From: Bostrychus sinensis
Lineage: Eukaryota; Chordata; Actinopteri; Gobiiformes; Eleotridae
NCBI GenBank assembly: GCA_020698575.1
Contig: CM036256.1
Location: forward strand, 16,135,908 to 16,199,907
Reading direction: 5' to 3'
Length of the DNA: 64,000 bases
How positions within the stretch are numbered: position 1 is the stretch's first letter; every line of letters starts with the position of its first letter. Of this stretch, positions 22,464 to 31,589 are shown piece by piece. The notes beneath the pieces were generated by a model. It searched no databases, was not told where the DNA came from, and saw only the letters and a list, made by a program, of their open reading frames with translations. The position numbers and the translations under genes are program-made.

Positions 22464-23941
22464 TTGCACTGTGTCAGACTTTTGTCACCTGTCTCTCACA
22501 GGAGACATCCAGGTGTCATCTGTCAGGACGATCAGGTTTTTAAAAAGGGGAAAGTAAGAGGACAGTGATGTGGATTGTCAGCAGAAGAAAAAAAATACAC
22601 CATAAGACCATGTCAGCAATGTTTTTATCCTTGCCAAGCAGATGGTGTGTCATGTTCAGAAAGTAATCAAATGTTCAATGTTCAAAAGTTTCAGTGCAGG
22701 AATGTCCATCGCAGGCTTCTGTAGACATTTAAAGTATTGTGTACGGTACCATTTTAGGCAACAGAAATATATAGATGCTATGGTTTGGTTTGACCAGTGG
22801 CCCCTAAAATACACTTTGGTACAGTAATCTATGAGCAGTGGAATTGTGTGCTTTTCCCATTTGGTCCTGTCTACACCAGGAATTAGCTGGCCTGAACCGG
22901 GCCTTGCCTCTGTGGCCACAAATAGAAATCCTGCCACAGGTCAGGCCATATTTCCAGGGTGAGTTTGTCGGCTGGTCATGAGTCAGTGTCTGAAATCACA
23001 CTTTTAGGTAAATCCGCTTTCTGTAGAAGGATTGCAATGCATAGTCTTGTTGTTCATTATGAGATTTAAAAAATGGCTGATTATTTTATTGGCTGTAAAA
23101 TGTATTTGTTGTTAGTGATGTGATGTGCATGGCTTGTCCAATCATTATTGACTTTATTGCCCCATGTCATTATCTTCCCTGAATAATGTGTGCATCTGTT
23201 TTTATTGAATATACTGTAATGGTATTTCACCGTGATACATACATCTTGCATTTACTGTGACAGATGACAACTGAAGCAAATAATGTGGTTACAGATTTCA
23301 TTTCAGAAAAAGAAGAATAACAGAAAGACATGCGATAGATTTTGTTGAAATGCAGAAACAAAATTAGGTCTTCGCAGCTTTCCACAGAAAAAGACAAGGA
23401 CAAATCATATGGGAGTGGGGGAAAGTGGAGAGATAAATGGCGGTGATTTGTATTCACAAGGACATTTGAGCTTTGCCTTATGGCCAGACATGAATGAGTA
23501 GATTTCAATAGTATTGACTGTTTCTTTGGACATCAGCAAACATACACAGAGATGCAACGGACCTAGTTGTGCACAAACAGCCTATAGTCTGTCTGGAATA
23601 CAGAGTGGAGCAGCTCAACAAGAACCTCTTCAGCTAAAGGACTGCAGTAGTTTAAAACTGTTTTTGCTATTGTTGCCATCCCAAAAAGTGTGATTTGCTA
23701 TTTACACTGCTTGGCTATAATCGTGTTACAGCTCAAATCTGGCTAAATACTAGAATACAATTGCCAAAGCATTCAAACCAAGATTACACAGTATAGTGGC
23801 AATGGCTCAGCATAAATTTTAGAGGCCATAAATTTTTAGTGTTAAGGGATTTTCTGCTGCGTTTTAAAGTTCAGCCCATGTAAAAGTTGTTTTGTAAGTT
23901 TCGTGGGGACTGACTTTTAATTTGCCATGTTTTCATCTAAA

Positions 23942-24020
23942 CAGTAATGTGCAAAAGTCTTAGACAGGGTTTTAAGGTTATGGAGAGAGAAAGGTGTCAA
24001 TGTAAAAAAAAAAAAAAAAA
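23942..24020 (+). repeat. Mariner-like end fragment with poly-A
   Basis: GTGCAAAAGTCTTAGACAGG is a well-known vertebrate mariner-like terminal sequence. It is followed by 'gttatggagagagaaaggtg' and 17 A residues. The reversed SINE-like tail at 5446-5475 and the tail at 11130-11175 share this module. Confidence 0.5.
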
Positions 24021-24199
24021 GAATACAGAATAGATCATTCCTGGATGTAGAGTGATCTGGAGCGACACCAAAATTATTCTGTGTTTAAATCACTCTTAAT
24101 TAACAGCACTTTTTCACATCTCACTAAAACTTTTGCACCTTACTGTACATCATGTGTCATATTTGAATGAGGGTGCCTTTTCCTTCGGGATGAGCTGAA

Positions 24200-24485
24200 T
24201 GACTGTCAGGTCTGTCTTGTCATAAATGTACAACTGCTACTTTCACGCTTGTCAACAATCTGTAAATATATCCATGGACCGGGAAGCCGACCTGCGGTTT
24301 TGATGGCTTTTTTCTTTGTCTCCATTAGAGAGAGGAGGAAAAACTTGAGCAGCAACGCTTCCCGACAATTTGCCCCCTCTCTCTCACACAAGCACACACG
24401 CTTGTCACGGGCGAAAAGGCATTTTTATAACCAAAATTGGATTCCTCTTCGTTTCTCTCCTCATCTCGGCAGACACTGTTGAAAA
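24200..24485. promoter_or_regulatory. Candidate conserved non-coding element, intron 1
   Basis: Unique sequence: ATATCCATGGACCGGGAAGC, 'gcggttttgatggc', 'cttgtcacgggcgaaaaggc' and 'taaccaaaattggattcctc'. CpGs are retained. The open frames here (63 and 77 codons on opposite strands) overlap and match nothing. Confidence 0.25.
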
Positions 24486-24754
24486 CTTGATGTGACAAGT
24501 GTGGGCTCTATGTTGAAAAAGAACAGTTGGTTACAAGCTCAAAGAAGCCATGCAAAAAATATATTTTATTTCAACAAATCACTCAGGAGTGGCATAAGTA
24601 CAAGCTTCTATTATTTTATGTTTTTACATTATCTACAGTACGGTGCCAAACTTTTAGTGAGGTGTGAAAATGCTAAGAGTGCTTTAATAAGTACAGAATA
24701 TTATTTTGTTCATTTTTTTTTTTTTTAAACTTTTGAATCTTTCAGTAAAGGTCA

Positions 24755-24835
24755 GGAATTTTGGTGTGGATCCAGATCACTCTTTAGATCCAGGATTGTT
24801 TTAAGAGATTCTGTACCAGCATATAAACATTATTA
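24755..24835 (+). repeat. Family B dispersed repeat fragment
   Basis: TTTTGGTGTGGATCCAGATC, 'tagatccaggattg' and 'agagattctgtaccagc'. The same string of motifs occurs at 10880-10960, 26440-26510 and 28505-28545. Confidence 0.6.
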
Positions 24836-25084
24836 TTGTTTAATTCTTAAGTAATAAGCTCATGTAAGTCAATGCAAAATTATAAATCAGTGGTAATTCA
24901 GGATCTAAAAACTGTTTATTTATTGTAATTGTAATTAATTACATGCTTATTAATGATTGTTGCAAGTTATTGTTAAATATTACTGAAAAACACAGACTGT
25001 TGGATAAAATAGCTTCAAAGTAGTATTTTAAACACCTTTCTAACTGTACTTAATTGGAATTTGTTTACAGACTCATTTTTTTTT

Positions 25085-25178
25085 TAAGTAATTAATGTAG
25101 ACAACCTCTGGGGGTCCCCTGCAGTACCTTTGCGGCCCACCATGTGGCCCCGGACCCTACTCTGAGAACCACTGCAGT
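25085..25178. repeat. hAT-like element end (GAGAACCACTG)
   Basis: 'tgggggtcccctgcagtacc' and 'tgcggcccaccatgtggccc' end at CTCTGAGAACCACTG, the terminal sequence of the 'CAGTGGTTCTCAAACT' type of element. Confidence 0.55.
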
Positions 25179-25179
25179 A

Positions 25180-25400
25180 AAAGAACAAATTATTACTTTT
25201 ACCAGTGTGAGATGTAAGGGTTTTGTGTCTCAATGGAAAGAGCATTTACCCCTGAACTAGGCAGTCTTAAGGTTTGGGTCTGGGCACTATCTTTACCATT
25301 GCAAGATAGAACCAGTGCCTTGACAGAGGTCTACCCTCTCCCAGTACTTCTAGTTTAGATTTTTGTGTATATTTGTGTACATTGCTACACTTTTACACAT
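25180..25400 (+). repeat. Composite A/B SINE-like repeat
   Basis: GAGCATTTACCCCTGAACTA and 'ggtttgggtctgggcact' (tRNA-like head) run into ACCATTGCAAGATAGAACC, 'agtgccttgacagaggtcta', and a tail with 'tgtgtacattgctacacttt'. It gives the clearest forward view of how the modules are joined. Confidence 0.65.
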
Positions 25401-25604
25401 CTGTGAAAATCCCTTTAGCTCTCAAACTTTTCCTTTGTGTAAACACCAAAAGACAAAGAACAAAATCAATAGTTTTGAGGCTTGAAAGAAAACTGACCTA
25501 AATAAATCATATTCAGACACAACCCCAAAATACAGACTAACAAATGAATAACATTACTTAAAAATAATAATAATGTTTATAGCCACAGTTAGCAATTATG
25601 ACAC

Positions 25605-26000
25605 ATTTGGGCTCCCCTCATATTCCCAGAGTGAAAATTTCCTTTAGAATGATGTTATAGTACATTGTTGTTGACACCACAATTTCGGCGCCTGGTATAA
25701 CATTGTCAGTTAAAGTGCAGATTTGACATGAAAAGCCCTCGTCGCTGTTTGTATTTAATATCGCTCCGACAGCTGTATCATTCTTGCACAGTGTAATCAA
25801 ATTATGACAGCATGGTAAATGTTCCCCCGTGACATTTTCTATTATAAAATGCATATAGTCGGTGTCAGACAATGTGTGGGTGGCAAATGGGATTGTAAGT
25901 GGCACCGAGTGACATTATGCGGACGTCCGTGAGATGTAATTGCGCTGGTATATTGATGATATGCATAGGTGTGTGTCATTTAGCATTATGATCATTGTCT
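25605..26000. promoter_or_regulatory. Candidate conserved non-coding element, intron 1 (strong)
   Basis: Nearly 400 bp of even-composition, repeat-free sequence with scattered CpGs. It includes CACAATTTCGGCGCCTGGT, TTAATATCGCTCCGACAGC, 'gtgtaatcaaattatgacag', 'ggcaccgagtgacattatgc', 'ggacgtccgtgagatgtaat' and 'tgcgctggtatattgatgat'. The sharp contrast with the flanking repeats makes it one of the best candidates. A 95-codon minus-strand frame (25618-25905) crosses it, but no known protein is recognised. Confidence 0.45.
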
Positions 26001-26920
26001 TATAGAGGAAAAGCAGAGACGCAGATCCCAGACAGTTGTTTTTGTTTAGAGTGCAGTAGTTTGAACGTGACATGATACGCTGAGGCAAACTTTGTTGATA
26101 TAAACCTAGTATTTTTATAACCACAAAGGAGCTAATGCAAGTTTGTTTGAGTCTCTTAGCAAGATAACTCCATTTTGGAAAGGTCAGCAATGGGCCAAGT
26201 AACAAATGATAGTTTTTTTCTGCAACTCTGGATGATGTCTTTATTTATAATTCTATATCATTGCAAGATAGAGCCAAATTTGCCTGTTAGCCACTGAAAA
26301 TGTTACAGAAGTATTTTAATTAAACTTGCTGGAAAAGTCAGTAATGGACCAAGGAACAAATGTTGATTAGTAGTAGTAGTATTTCTGAGTATTTTCATAA
26401 AACTTTCATAAAAATTAGAGGAACTAATAACATTTTTTTACATGTGCGGCTAAGGATTATTGTCTAGATCCAACAAGATTTTACAAGATTCTTTACCATT
26501 GCGAGATAAGAACAGCCCAAAATGTTATTAGTAGATTTTCATAAAACGTTTAGAAATGCTTACTAAATGAACAAATTACTTTTTTTCCGGTATCACTGTA
26601 CTTCTAATTACATTTCCAGAGGTCTTGCTGCTTAAGAAATTGTAGTGAAACTAACACAGAGACAAAAAAAAATGTTTTTAGTTAAACTGCACAGATTAAA
26701 CAGACCTAAAATAATGCAAAATATGTGAACAATAAAACACAATCACAATACAACAAGAGTACAACAATATAAAATCCAACACAATAAAATATAGAAAGAA
26801 TTAAATAGATGAAGTGAATAAAACTAGGATAAAGGGCCAAGGTTTGTAGAATAAAGGTTTCCAGACACACTAAGTAAAACAGTTGCTTATATACTGTCTT
26901 CCTCCATGCTGATACAAAGG
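26001..26920. other. Intron 1 with several degraded family B copies
   Basis: At 26150-26580 the phrases 'ggccaagtaacaaatg' and 'ggaccaaggaacaaatg', together with 'cattgcaagatag' and 'cattgcgagataag', each occur about twice. They indicate tandem or nested family B fragments. The remainder is A-rich. No gene. Confidence 0.5.
26150..26590 (+). repeat. Degraded family B copies
   Basis: Two runs of 'caatgggccaagtaacaaat' and 'taatggaccaaggaacaaat', and two of 'ttgcaagatagagccaaa' and 'accattgcgagataagaaca', show at least two old copies in the same direction. Confidence 0.55.
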
Positions 26921-26924
26921 CGTG

Positions 26925-27135
26925 CCCTCTCTTCTATAGTGAATATCCGGTGTCCTGTTATTGGATTGGCTGCTTCCCGACGCGGCCCTCTCGACTCTCC
27001 GCTCCTCGGGCCTGCTCGGTAATGATAATAAAATTGAAATATCCCGGTACTTATCAGTGTATTACCTCGCTATCAACACTGCAGACGTACTCGGACTTTA
27101 GAGGTTACACGAGAGAAAGTGATACACAGCATGAA
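26925..27135. promoter_or_regulatory. Candidate conserved non-coding element, intron 1
   Basis: Unique CpG-keeping sequence: TCCTGTTATTGGATTGGCTG, 'cccgacgcggccctctcgac', CTCGGTAATGATAATAAAA, 'aaatatcccggtacttatca' and 'cagacgtactcggactttag'. ATTGGATTGG contains tandem CCAAT-type cores. A 71-codon frame crosses it with no known match. Confidence 0.3.
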
Positions 27136-28920
27136 TATAGAGAGGACGTCCCGGCAAGAACATAACAGAGAGCTGAGGGAGGAGAGCCAGGAAAGTGAGT
27201 GTACAAAGCCTCAATTGGGAAAAAGTTGAGGTGCTGTGTAAAATGTAAATAACTCTCATAAAACCATATTTTATTTACAGTAGAAACAGGAGTTGAAAGT
27301 CAGATATTTCACATAAAAAATCTAAAAAACTAAAATTGTGATGGAGCAACAAAAGGCTGGAAAAAAGTTAGAAGCTCCATTTTGTTATGGATTATGTTTA
27401 TTAGCGGCATTTGAGGGTATAAAAAGAGCATTTTAGAAAGGCAGAGTCTGTATTATTAGTATTGGATGTATTGGATGCTCCTGATCTGCAGACCTTCAAG
27501 TGACACTGCATTAAAAGCAGACATTATTCAGTATTGGAAATCACTGCATGGATCAGGAACACCTCCAGAAGTCATTGCCTTTTTTAGTTTTTTTCTGAAT
27601 TCTGTCCCAAAATTTTGAGATGTACTGCTCCCATCAAATTGAGATAAGCTAATATTATCCTCATATTGTAAAATATCAAAGTTTCAATGCCTGCGATGTT
27701 GCTGGATTCAGTTTTTTCCCCAGCTTTTTCAGATCTGGGGTTGTAGTTATGACTCCTCTGCAAGGTGTTATTTCCCAGGATGCATTGCGGTAGGTTGGTT
27801 GGGGAGTAGGTAAGGGAAGAGGGGTGAGGACTGGCGTGTAACCTGACTCTGTGGCATCTGCCCAGACCAAAGTCATGTTAGCATAAACCATTCTCAACAC
27901 GCCACACTGGCCCGCTGTACATTTGCGGTATTGTAAAACATCTCACATCTCGGCATCTCGTCTCGGAGCCCTCCCCGTTCCTCTTCGCAGTTGTTGTCGG
28001 TCGGGATTGTGTGCGTAGGAGGCAGGGAGCTGTGGGTGCCAAGGCTCAGATCAGGTTTGGAAATTGATTTGAATGAGTGTTGTGGACAGCTGATAGCTAT
28101 AAAAGATTTTCTCCTTTCATTTCCCAGGGAGTTTCTGCTTTGATGTTGGCTCCTGGTCAATGCAGCTTTGAAGCTCTACTTGATACTGGGTTTGTGTTAG
28201 CAGCACAGTTATGTATATGTACTGTACATGACTGCAGAGCTGACCAGTTCACATCCCACCAAGGTTGACTCTGAGGACCTGGGATACTTTAGCAACAACA
28301 AACTTAGTCAATTAAGTATTTTATGTCTACCAAGGAGGATATGTTTATTCTGGTGTTGGTTTGTGAACAAGATAACTTAAATGTTATGGCTGGATTTTGA
28401 TGACATTTTCAGGAAAGGACATTAATGGAACAACAAACAAACAAGAATGAATAAATAAATAAATACCTAAATACATAAAAAATATTACAAAATCAACAAA
28501 TAAATGGTTGTTTTTGGTGTAAATCTTGATCACTGTTGGTGGATCTAATTTATTTTCTAGAGCGCTTTTTTCATGTGTACATACATTAGCTGTTAAATTA
28601 AAATAAACAAAACAAACTTTTATTTATAATTAACTGTTGAGTTGTATGTTAATTTCTTAAAAAAAAAAAAATAAAAAAAAAAAAAATATGTACAATACAG
28701 TGGTACAGTTTGACCCTCTTCTATTCAAAGTACCATTCTTGTCAAAGTACCCTACTGCTACCGTTCCAACACTTTTTTTTTTTAACTTTACTCGCGATAA
28801 ACCCACATTTACATATGCATCGCAATATATCCCTCTAAATCTTAACATGCCTCACAAGTCAGCCACCTTCAAATTCCCCTTGAGGAATGAAAAATCTGTA
28901 AAATGTAGCTTGTCGTTTGA
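27136..28920. other. Intron 1 distal section
   Basis: Contains a GC-richer patch at 27900-28040 ('catctcggcatctcgtctcg', GTTGTCGGTCGGGATTG), which may be weakly constrained. A family B piece lies at 28350-28545, with poly-A at 28659-28686 and T-rich sequence. No exon is found. Confidence 0.4.
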
Positions 28921-28924
28921 TCTG

Positions 28925-29145
28925 CTCTCTCTTGCGTTCCTATGACTGACCAATCGCCACCTCTGATCTAAATCCCGAGAGGCGAGATCGTAGTCTGTTG
29001 CCACGGATGCCTGGGGGGGTCGCGGGGTCAAGTACGGCTAATTTATTCACTCAGTCAAATTTCCTCCGGCTCATAGGAAGCAGATGGAGAAGTCCGATAT
29101 GATATCAACCATCTCAAGCACCCACGGGATCAGATGGGCAAGCAA
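28925..29145. promoter_or_regulatory. Candidate conserved non-coding element, intron 1
   Basis: 'gactgaccaatcgccacctc', 'tcccgagaggcgagatcgta', TTGCCACGGATGCCTGGG, 'ggtcaagtacggctaattta' and 'agtccgatatgatatcaacc' form a unique CpG-keeping island about 1.5 kb before the coding exon. Confidence 0.3.
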
Positions 29146-29660
29146 ATCAGCAAAGATGAAGGGATGAGTGGAGGAGAGATTGATGGGAGAGATGTGGAAA
29201 AAGAAGGAAAAAATGTAGAATTAAAAGAGGTTAGATTGAGAGATATCCATAGCATAAACTGTGTCAGCCCATCCAAGTGAAGAGGCATCGACATTATCAG
29301 ATGTGTGGGGTAAAGTGTGTGTCTGTGTGTCCTTATCTCAAGACAAGTGGTTCTGGTCCAATAAGATCCGGGAGATGGTAGGAATAAGCGGCTTAAAACC
29401 AGATCTAAGATGAGGAAAGGACAGAGGAGAGATAGTAAAAGGGAGAGAGGCGAGGGTAGACCAGAGAAAGTTGAAGAGCAGGACAGATTGGGAGGACAGA
29501 GGACAAGGAAGGGACATTTGGAAAAAGATGAAACAAAAGAGAAAGGGGTGCAAAGATCAGGGTCAAGAGACGTGTGGTGGAAAGAGTTCGGAAAGGTTTC
29601 TGTTGTGGAAAAAGGCAGAGAATACCAACATAGAGGGAGAAGTTTGGGTTTGAAATAGTT
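29130..29660. other. Purine-rich tract with strong strand asymmetry
   Basis: About 500 bases in which the + strand is mostly A and G (for example GGGAGAGAGGCGAGGGTAG). This creates a 181-codon frame on the minus strand (29130-29675) and others on the plus strand. Their Ser/Pro/Leu/Phe-rich or Arg/Glu/Lys-rich make-up is what a pure purine strand produces, so they are not treated as genes. Purine tracts of this size can form triplex DNA. Confidence 0.7.
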
Positions 29661-30102
29661 CTGTGCTTGAGTCAAAGGGCAGGGATTTACAGGATTTGAT
29701 CAACAGTGTCAAGCTGAGGACACTTTTCCCCAAGAGGGGCTAAATTTGTGGCTTTAACAACACTGTCTGCTTAAGAACACCCTGTTCCCAGAGGCTTAGA
29801 CTTCAAGTCTTTGTGTTCAGTAAAAGAAATCAAAGCTTTTTTTTCCTTATACAAAAATGAAACAAGACATTTTTGTCAAGTGAAAAGACATTTCATTTTT
29901 GTTGATGTTAACGACTTTTTTTAAACTTGTCAAAAAATGTGAAAGTACTACATGCAAATTATATTTTATTTTGAATATAAATTGATGTATTTTCTATTAA
30001 CAAACAATACTTAATATTTCACAACTATTTTAGGACTATTTGTATGCAAATAAAATTGATGCATTTATAAAATAGTAACTTTTGTGTTGTTTATTCCACC
30101 AG
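29661..30102. other. AT-rich intron 1 end
   Basis: No repeat or gene is seen. The AT content rises towards the candidate splice sites at 30102 and 30506. Confidence 0.4.
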
Positions 30103-30313
30103 TTTGCTGACCAGAAGAACACAAGGATCCAGGATTGATCGGCCTCCAGAACACCTGCTTCAGCATCAACTAAAGGGAGTCCTCAGCAGCTTGTCGTCCA
30201 TGGAGAGAGAGAAAGAAAACCTTACTGCAGAATAAAGGACTAAACCCACCCAAGAGCTCTTATCTGTATGGAATGGAACTCAACTCAAATCAAGTAAACC
30301 TTGCTAGAGACAG
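30103..30313 (+). other. Possible alternative non-coding 5' exon
   Basis: An acceptor-like TTGTGTTGTTTATTCCACCAG ends at 30102, and a donor-like GAGACAG|GTGAAG begins its intron at 30314. The enclosed 211 bases have a more balanced composition than the AT-rich flanks. This could be an alternative 5' UTR exon spliced over a roughly 190-base intron to the coding exon, or part of a longer UTR exon. It has no coding potential. This is weak evidence from splice motifs alone. Confidence 0.2.
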
Positions 30314-30480
30314 GTGAAGCCAATATAAATGCATGAAGTGGCATGTTAGTCTGAAAGTACATTACCAGACTTTTTTAATTTTTAGGTAAAATTTTTGGGA
30401 CTTTTTTTTTAAGACCTATTTTATTTACCTGTTTTGACCACCTCAGACCCTTATAAAGGGTCTTGGACAGTTTCAACCTT

Positions 30481-30515
30481 TTTCCCTTTACTTCTCAAAC
30501 ATTCAGACATTCAGA
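30481..30515 (+). other. rnf220: Splice acceptor and short 5' UTR ahead of the rnf220 start codon
   Basis: A pyrimidine-rich run (TTTCAACC, TTTTTCCC, TTTACTTCTC) at about 30470-30496 leads into two nested AGs, ending at 30506 (ATTCAG) and 30514 (ACATTCAG). Either gives a splice acceptor just before the ATG at 30516. The first leaves 9 nt of UTR in the exon and the second leaves 1 nt. The tract is better placed for the AG at 30506, so I prefer that, but transcript data would be needed to decide. Confidence 0.6.
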
Positions 30516-31170
30516 ATGGACCTCCACCGAGCTGCCTTCAAGATGGAGAGCTCCTCCTACTTACCCAATCCTCTGGCCTCCCCAGCTCTCATGGTCCTGG
30601 CCTCCACAGCTGAAGCGTCCCGGGATGCTTCTATTCCCTGCCAACAACCACGGCCATTCGGAGTTCCAGTTTCAGTTGAGAAAGATGTCCATTTGCCATT
30701 TAACAATGGCTCTTACACCTTCGCTTCAATGTACCATCGCCAAGGTGCTGTTCCTCCAGGATTCCCCAACAGGGACTTTCCCCCGTCCTTGCTCCACCTC
30801 CATCACCAATTTGCTCCACCAAACCTGGACTGCTCACCCATCAGCATGCTGAACCACAGCGGGGTGGGAGCCTTCAGGCCCTTTGCTTCTCCTCCAGAAG
30901 ACCGTGATGGGGCTCCAGGGGGGTATCAGTCTGCATTCACCCCAGCCAAGAGGCTGAAAGGTTGCTTGGATCCAGACGCCTCACCCCACCTCCGATACTC
31001 TGATGCTGAGGGGAAAGAGTATGACTTTGGTGGTGCTCAGATTCCTCCTGGCGGCTCCCCCAGCAGCGCCTTGAAGGCCGTTGAGGACAGTGGGAAAAAG
31101 ATCTTTGCCGTGTCAGGCCTTCTGTCTGATCGAGAGACCTCCTCCAGCCCAGAAGACCGCATCGAACGCT
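30516..31170 (+). CDS. rnf220: RNF220 E3 ubiquitin ligase, first coding exon (N-terminal 218 codons, partial gene)
   Basis: RNF220 is a RING-type E3 ubiquitin ligase. From the literature it acts on Sin3B, works with USP7 on beta-catenin, and with ZC4H2 in Gli/Shh signalling and neural patterning. The exon opens MDLHRAAFKMESSSYLPNPL and continues through RPFGVPVSVEKDVHLPFNNG, SYTFASMYHRQG, FPPSLLHLHHQFAPPNLDC, ISMLNHSGVGAFRPFAS, SAFTPAKRLKGC and KKIFAVSGLLSDRE, which I recognise as the conserved RNF220 N terminus. The start has A at -3 and G at +4, and it matches the family's known first Met. The exon holds 655 coding bases and stops at GTAAGT (31171) in phase 1 within the codon for Cys of SSPEDRIERC; reading on past the donor gives only intron translation. 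The fish copy has small Gly/Ala/Pro-rich insertions after FASPPEDRD and near GGAQIPPGG relative to the tetrapod protein as I remember it. The RING finger is C-terminal and lies outside the window. I cannot tell whether this is the a or b teleost paralogue. Confidence 0.96.
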
Positions 31171-31179
31171 GTAAGTCAC
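31171..31179 (+). other. rnf220: Splice donor closing rnf220 first coding exon
   Basis: The sequence CGCT|GTAAGTCAC is a near-consensus 5' splice site. It falls exactly where the translated protein stops resembling RNF220, and it leaves phase 1 (first base T of a Cys codon). The next exon should therefore start GY followed by Lys codons. Confidence 0.9.
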
Positions 31180-31534
31180 TGCCTTTTATTCTATTAAAAA
31201 TTAAACGCACACACAGAGTCTTGACAAAAATGCAGTGATATTTTAAACCATTTAACATTCAAAGACATATGGCCAAATTATATTTCTCTGAATGTCCAAA
31301 GTTTTAATTTGCTACAAGTGTGAAAATGTTTACACACCAGCCTCACACATGCCAGTCAACAATCCTCAGTCTTACACATGCCAGTGAACAATCCTATCTA
31401 TGTTTTCTGTCATCATCTCTCCTGGCTCCCAGTATCCTTGTTCCACAAAGCTCCACCGCTCACATTAGCATTCACTGGTGGAAAGATGCCATTTGGCCCT
31501 CACGCACTGGGAATCTGATTAGTCTGTATATATT

Positions 31535-31553
31535 TGTGTGTGTGTGTGTGTGT

Positions 31554-31586
<33 letters not shown>
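31535..31586. repeat. (TG)n microsatellite
   Basis: About 52 bases of TG with one CTG interruption at 31558, within intron 2, 365 bases after the coding exon's donor. Confidence 0.95.
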
Positions 31587-31589
31587 CAT

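Larger units (their letters stand above)
20681..24195. other. Intron 1 middle section
   Basis: Mixed unique and repeat-derived sequence: a poly-T run at 21667-21689, a family C copy at 22035-22110, a CA tract at 22432-22463, a mariner-like fragment at about 23942-23990, and poly-A at 24004-24020. No exon is identified; the 128-codon and 145-codon frames at 21169-21555 and 22131-22568 have no protein-like composition. Confidence 0.5.
24486..25600. other. Intron 1 repeat-rich section
   Basis: Contains family B (24755-24835), a 'CCCCGGACCC...GAGAACCACTG' transposon end (25085-25178) and a composite A/B repeat (25180-25400), with AT-rich filler. No gene is seen. Confidence 0.5.
17043..30506 (+). 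other. rnf220: Probable rnf220 intron 1
   Basis: It runs from the GTGAGT donor at 17043 to the acceptor at 30506. No coding exon is visible in it. The proximal part (17043 to about 20700) is nearly repeat-free and CpG-keeping. The remainder alternates dispersed repeat fragments, homopolymer runs and a few unique islands listed separately. The intron's identity depends on exon 1 being spliced to the coding exon. Confidence 0.5.

Noticed and set aside
22131..22568. 145-codon plus-strand frame
   Set aside because: It runs from a family C repeat fragment through a CA microsatellite (giving a His/Thr repeat). No protein similarity.
29130..29675. 181-codon open frame on the minus strand, the longest after the RNF220 exon frame
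   Set aside because: It lies on the pyrimidine side of a long purine tract. Its Ser/Pro/Leu/Phe-rich sequence follows from base bias, with no domain, no splice context and equal-sized frames on the other strand.
30463..30852. 129-codon frame overlapping the RNF220 exon
   Set aside because: A different frame of the real coding exon; the RNF220 frame explains the sequence.
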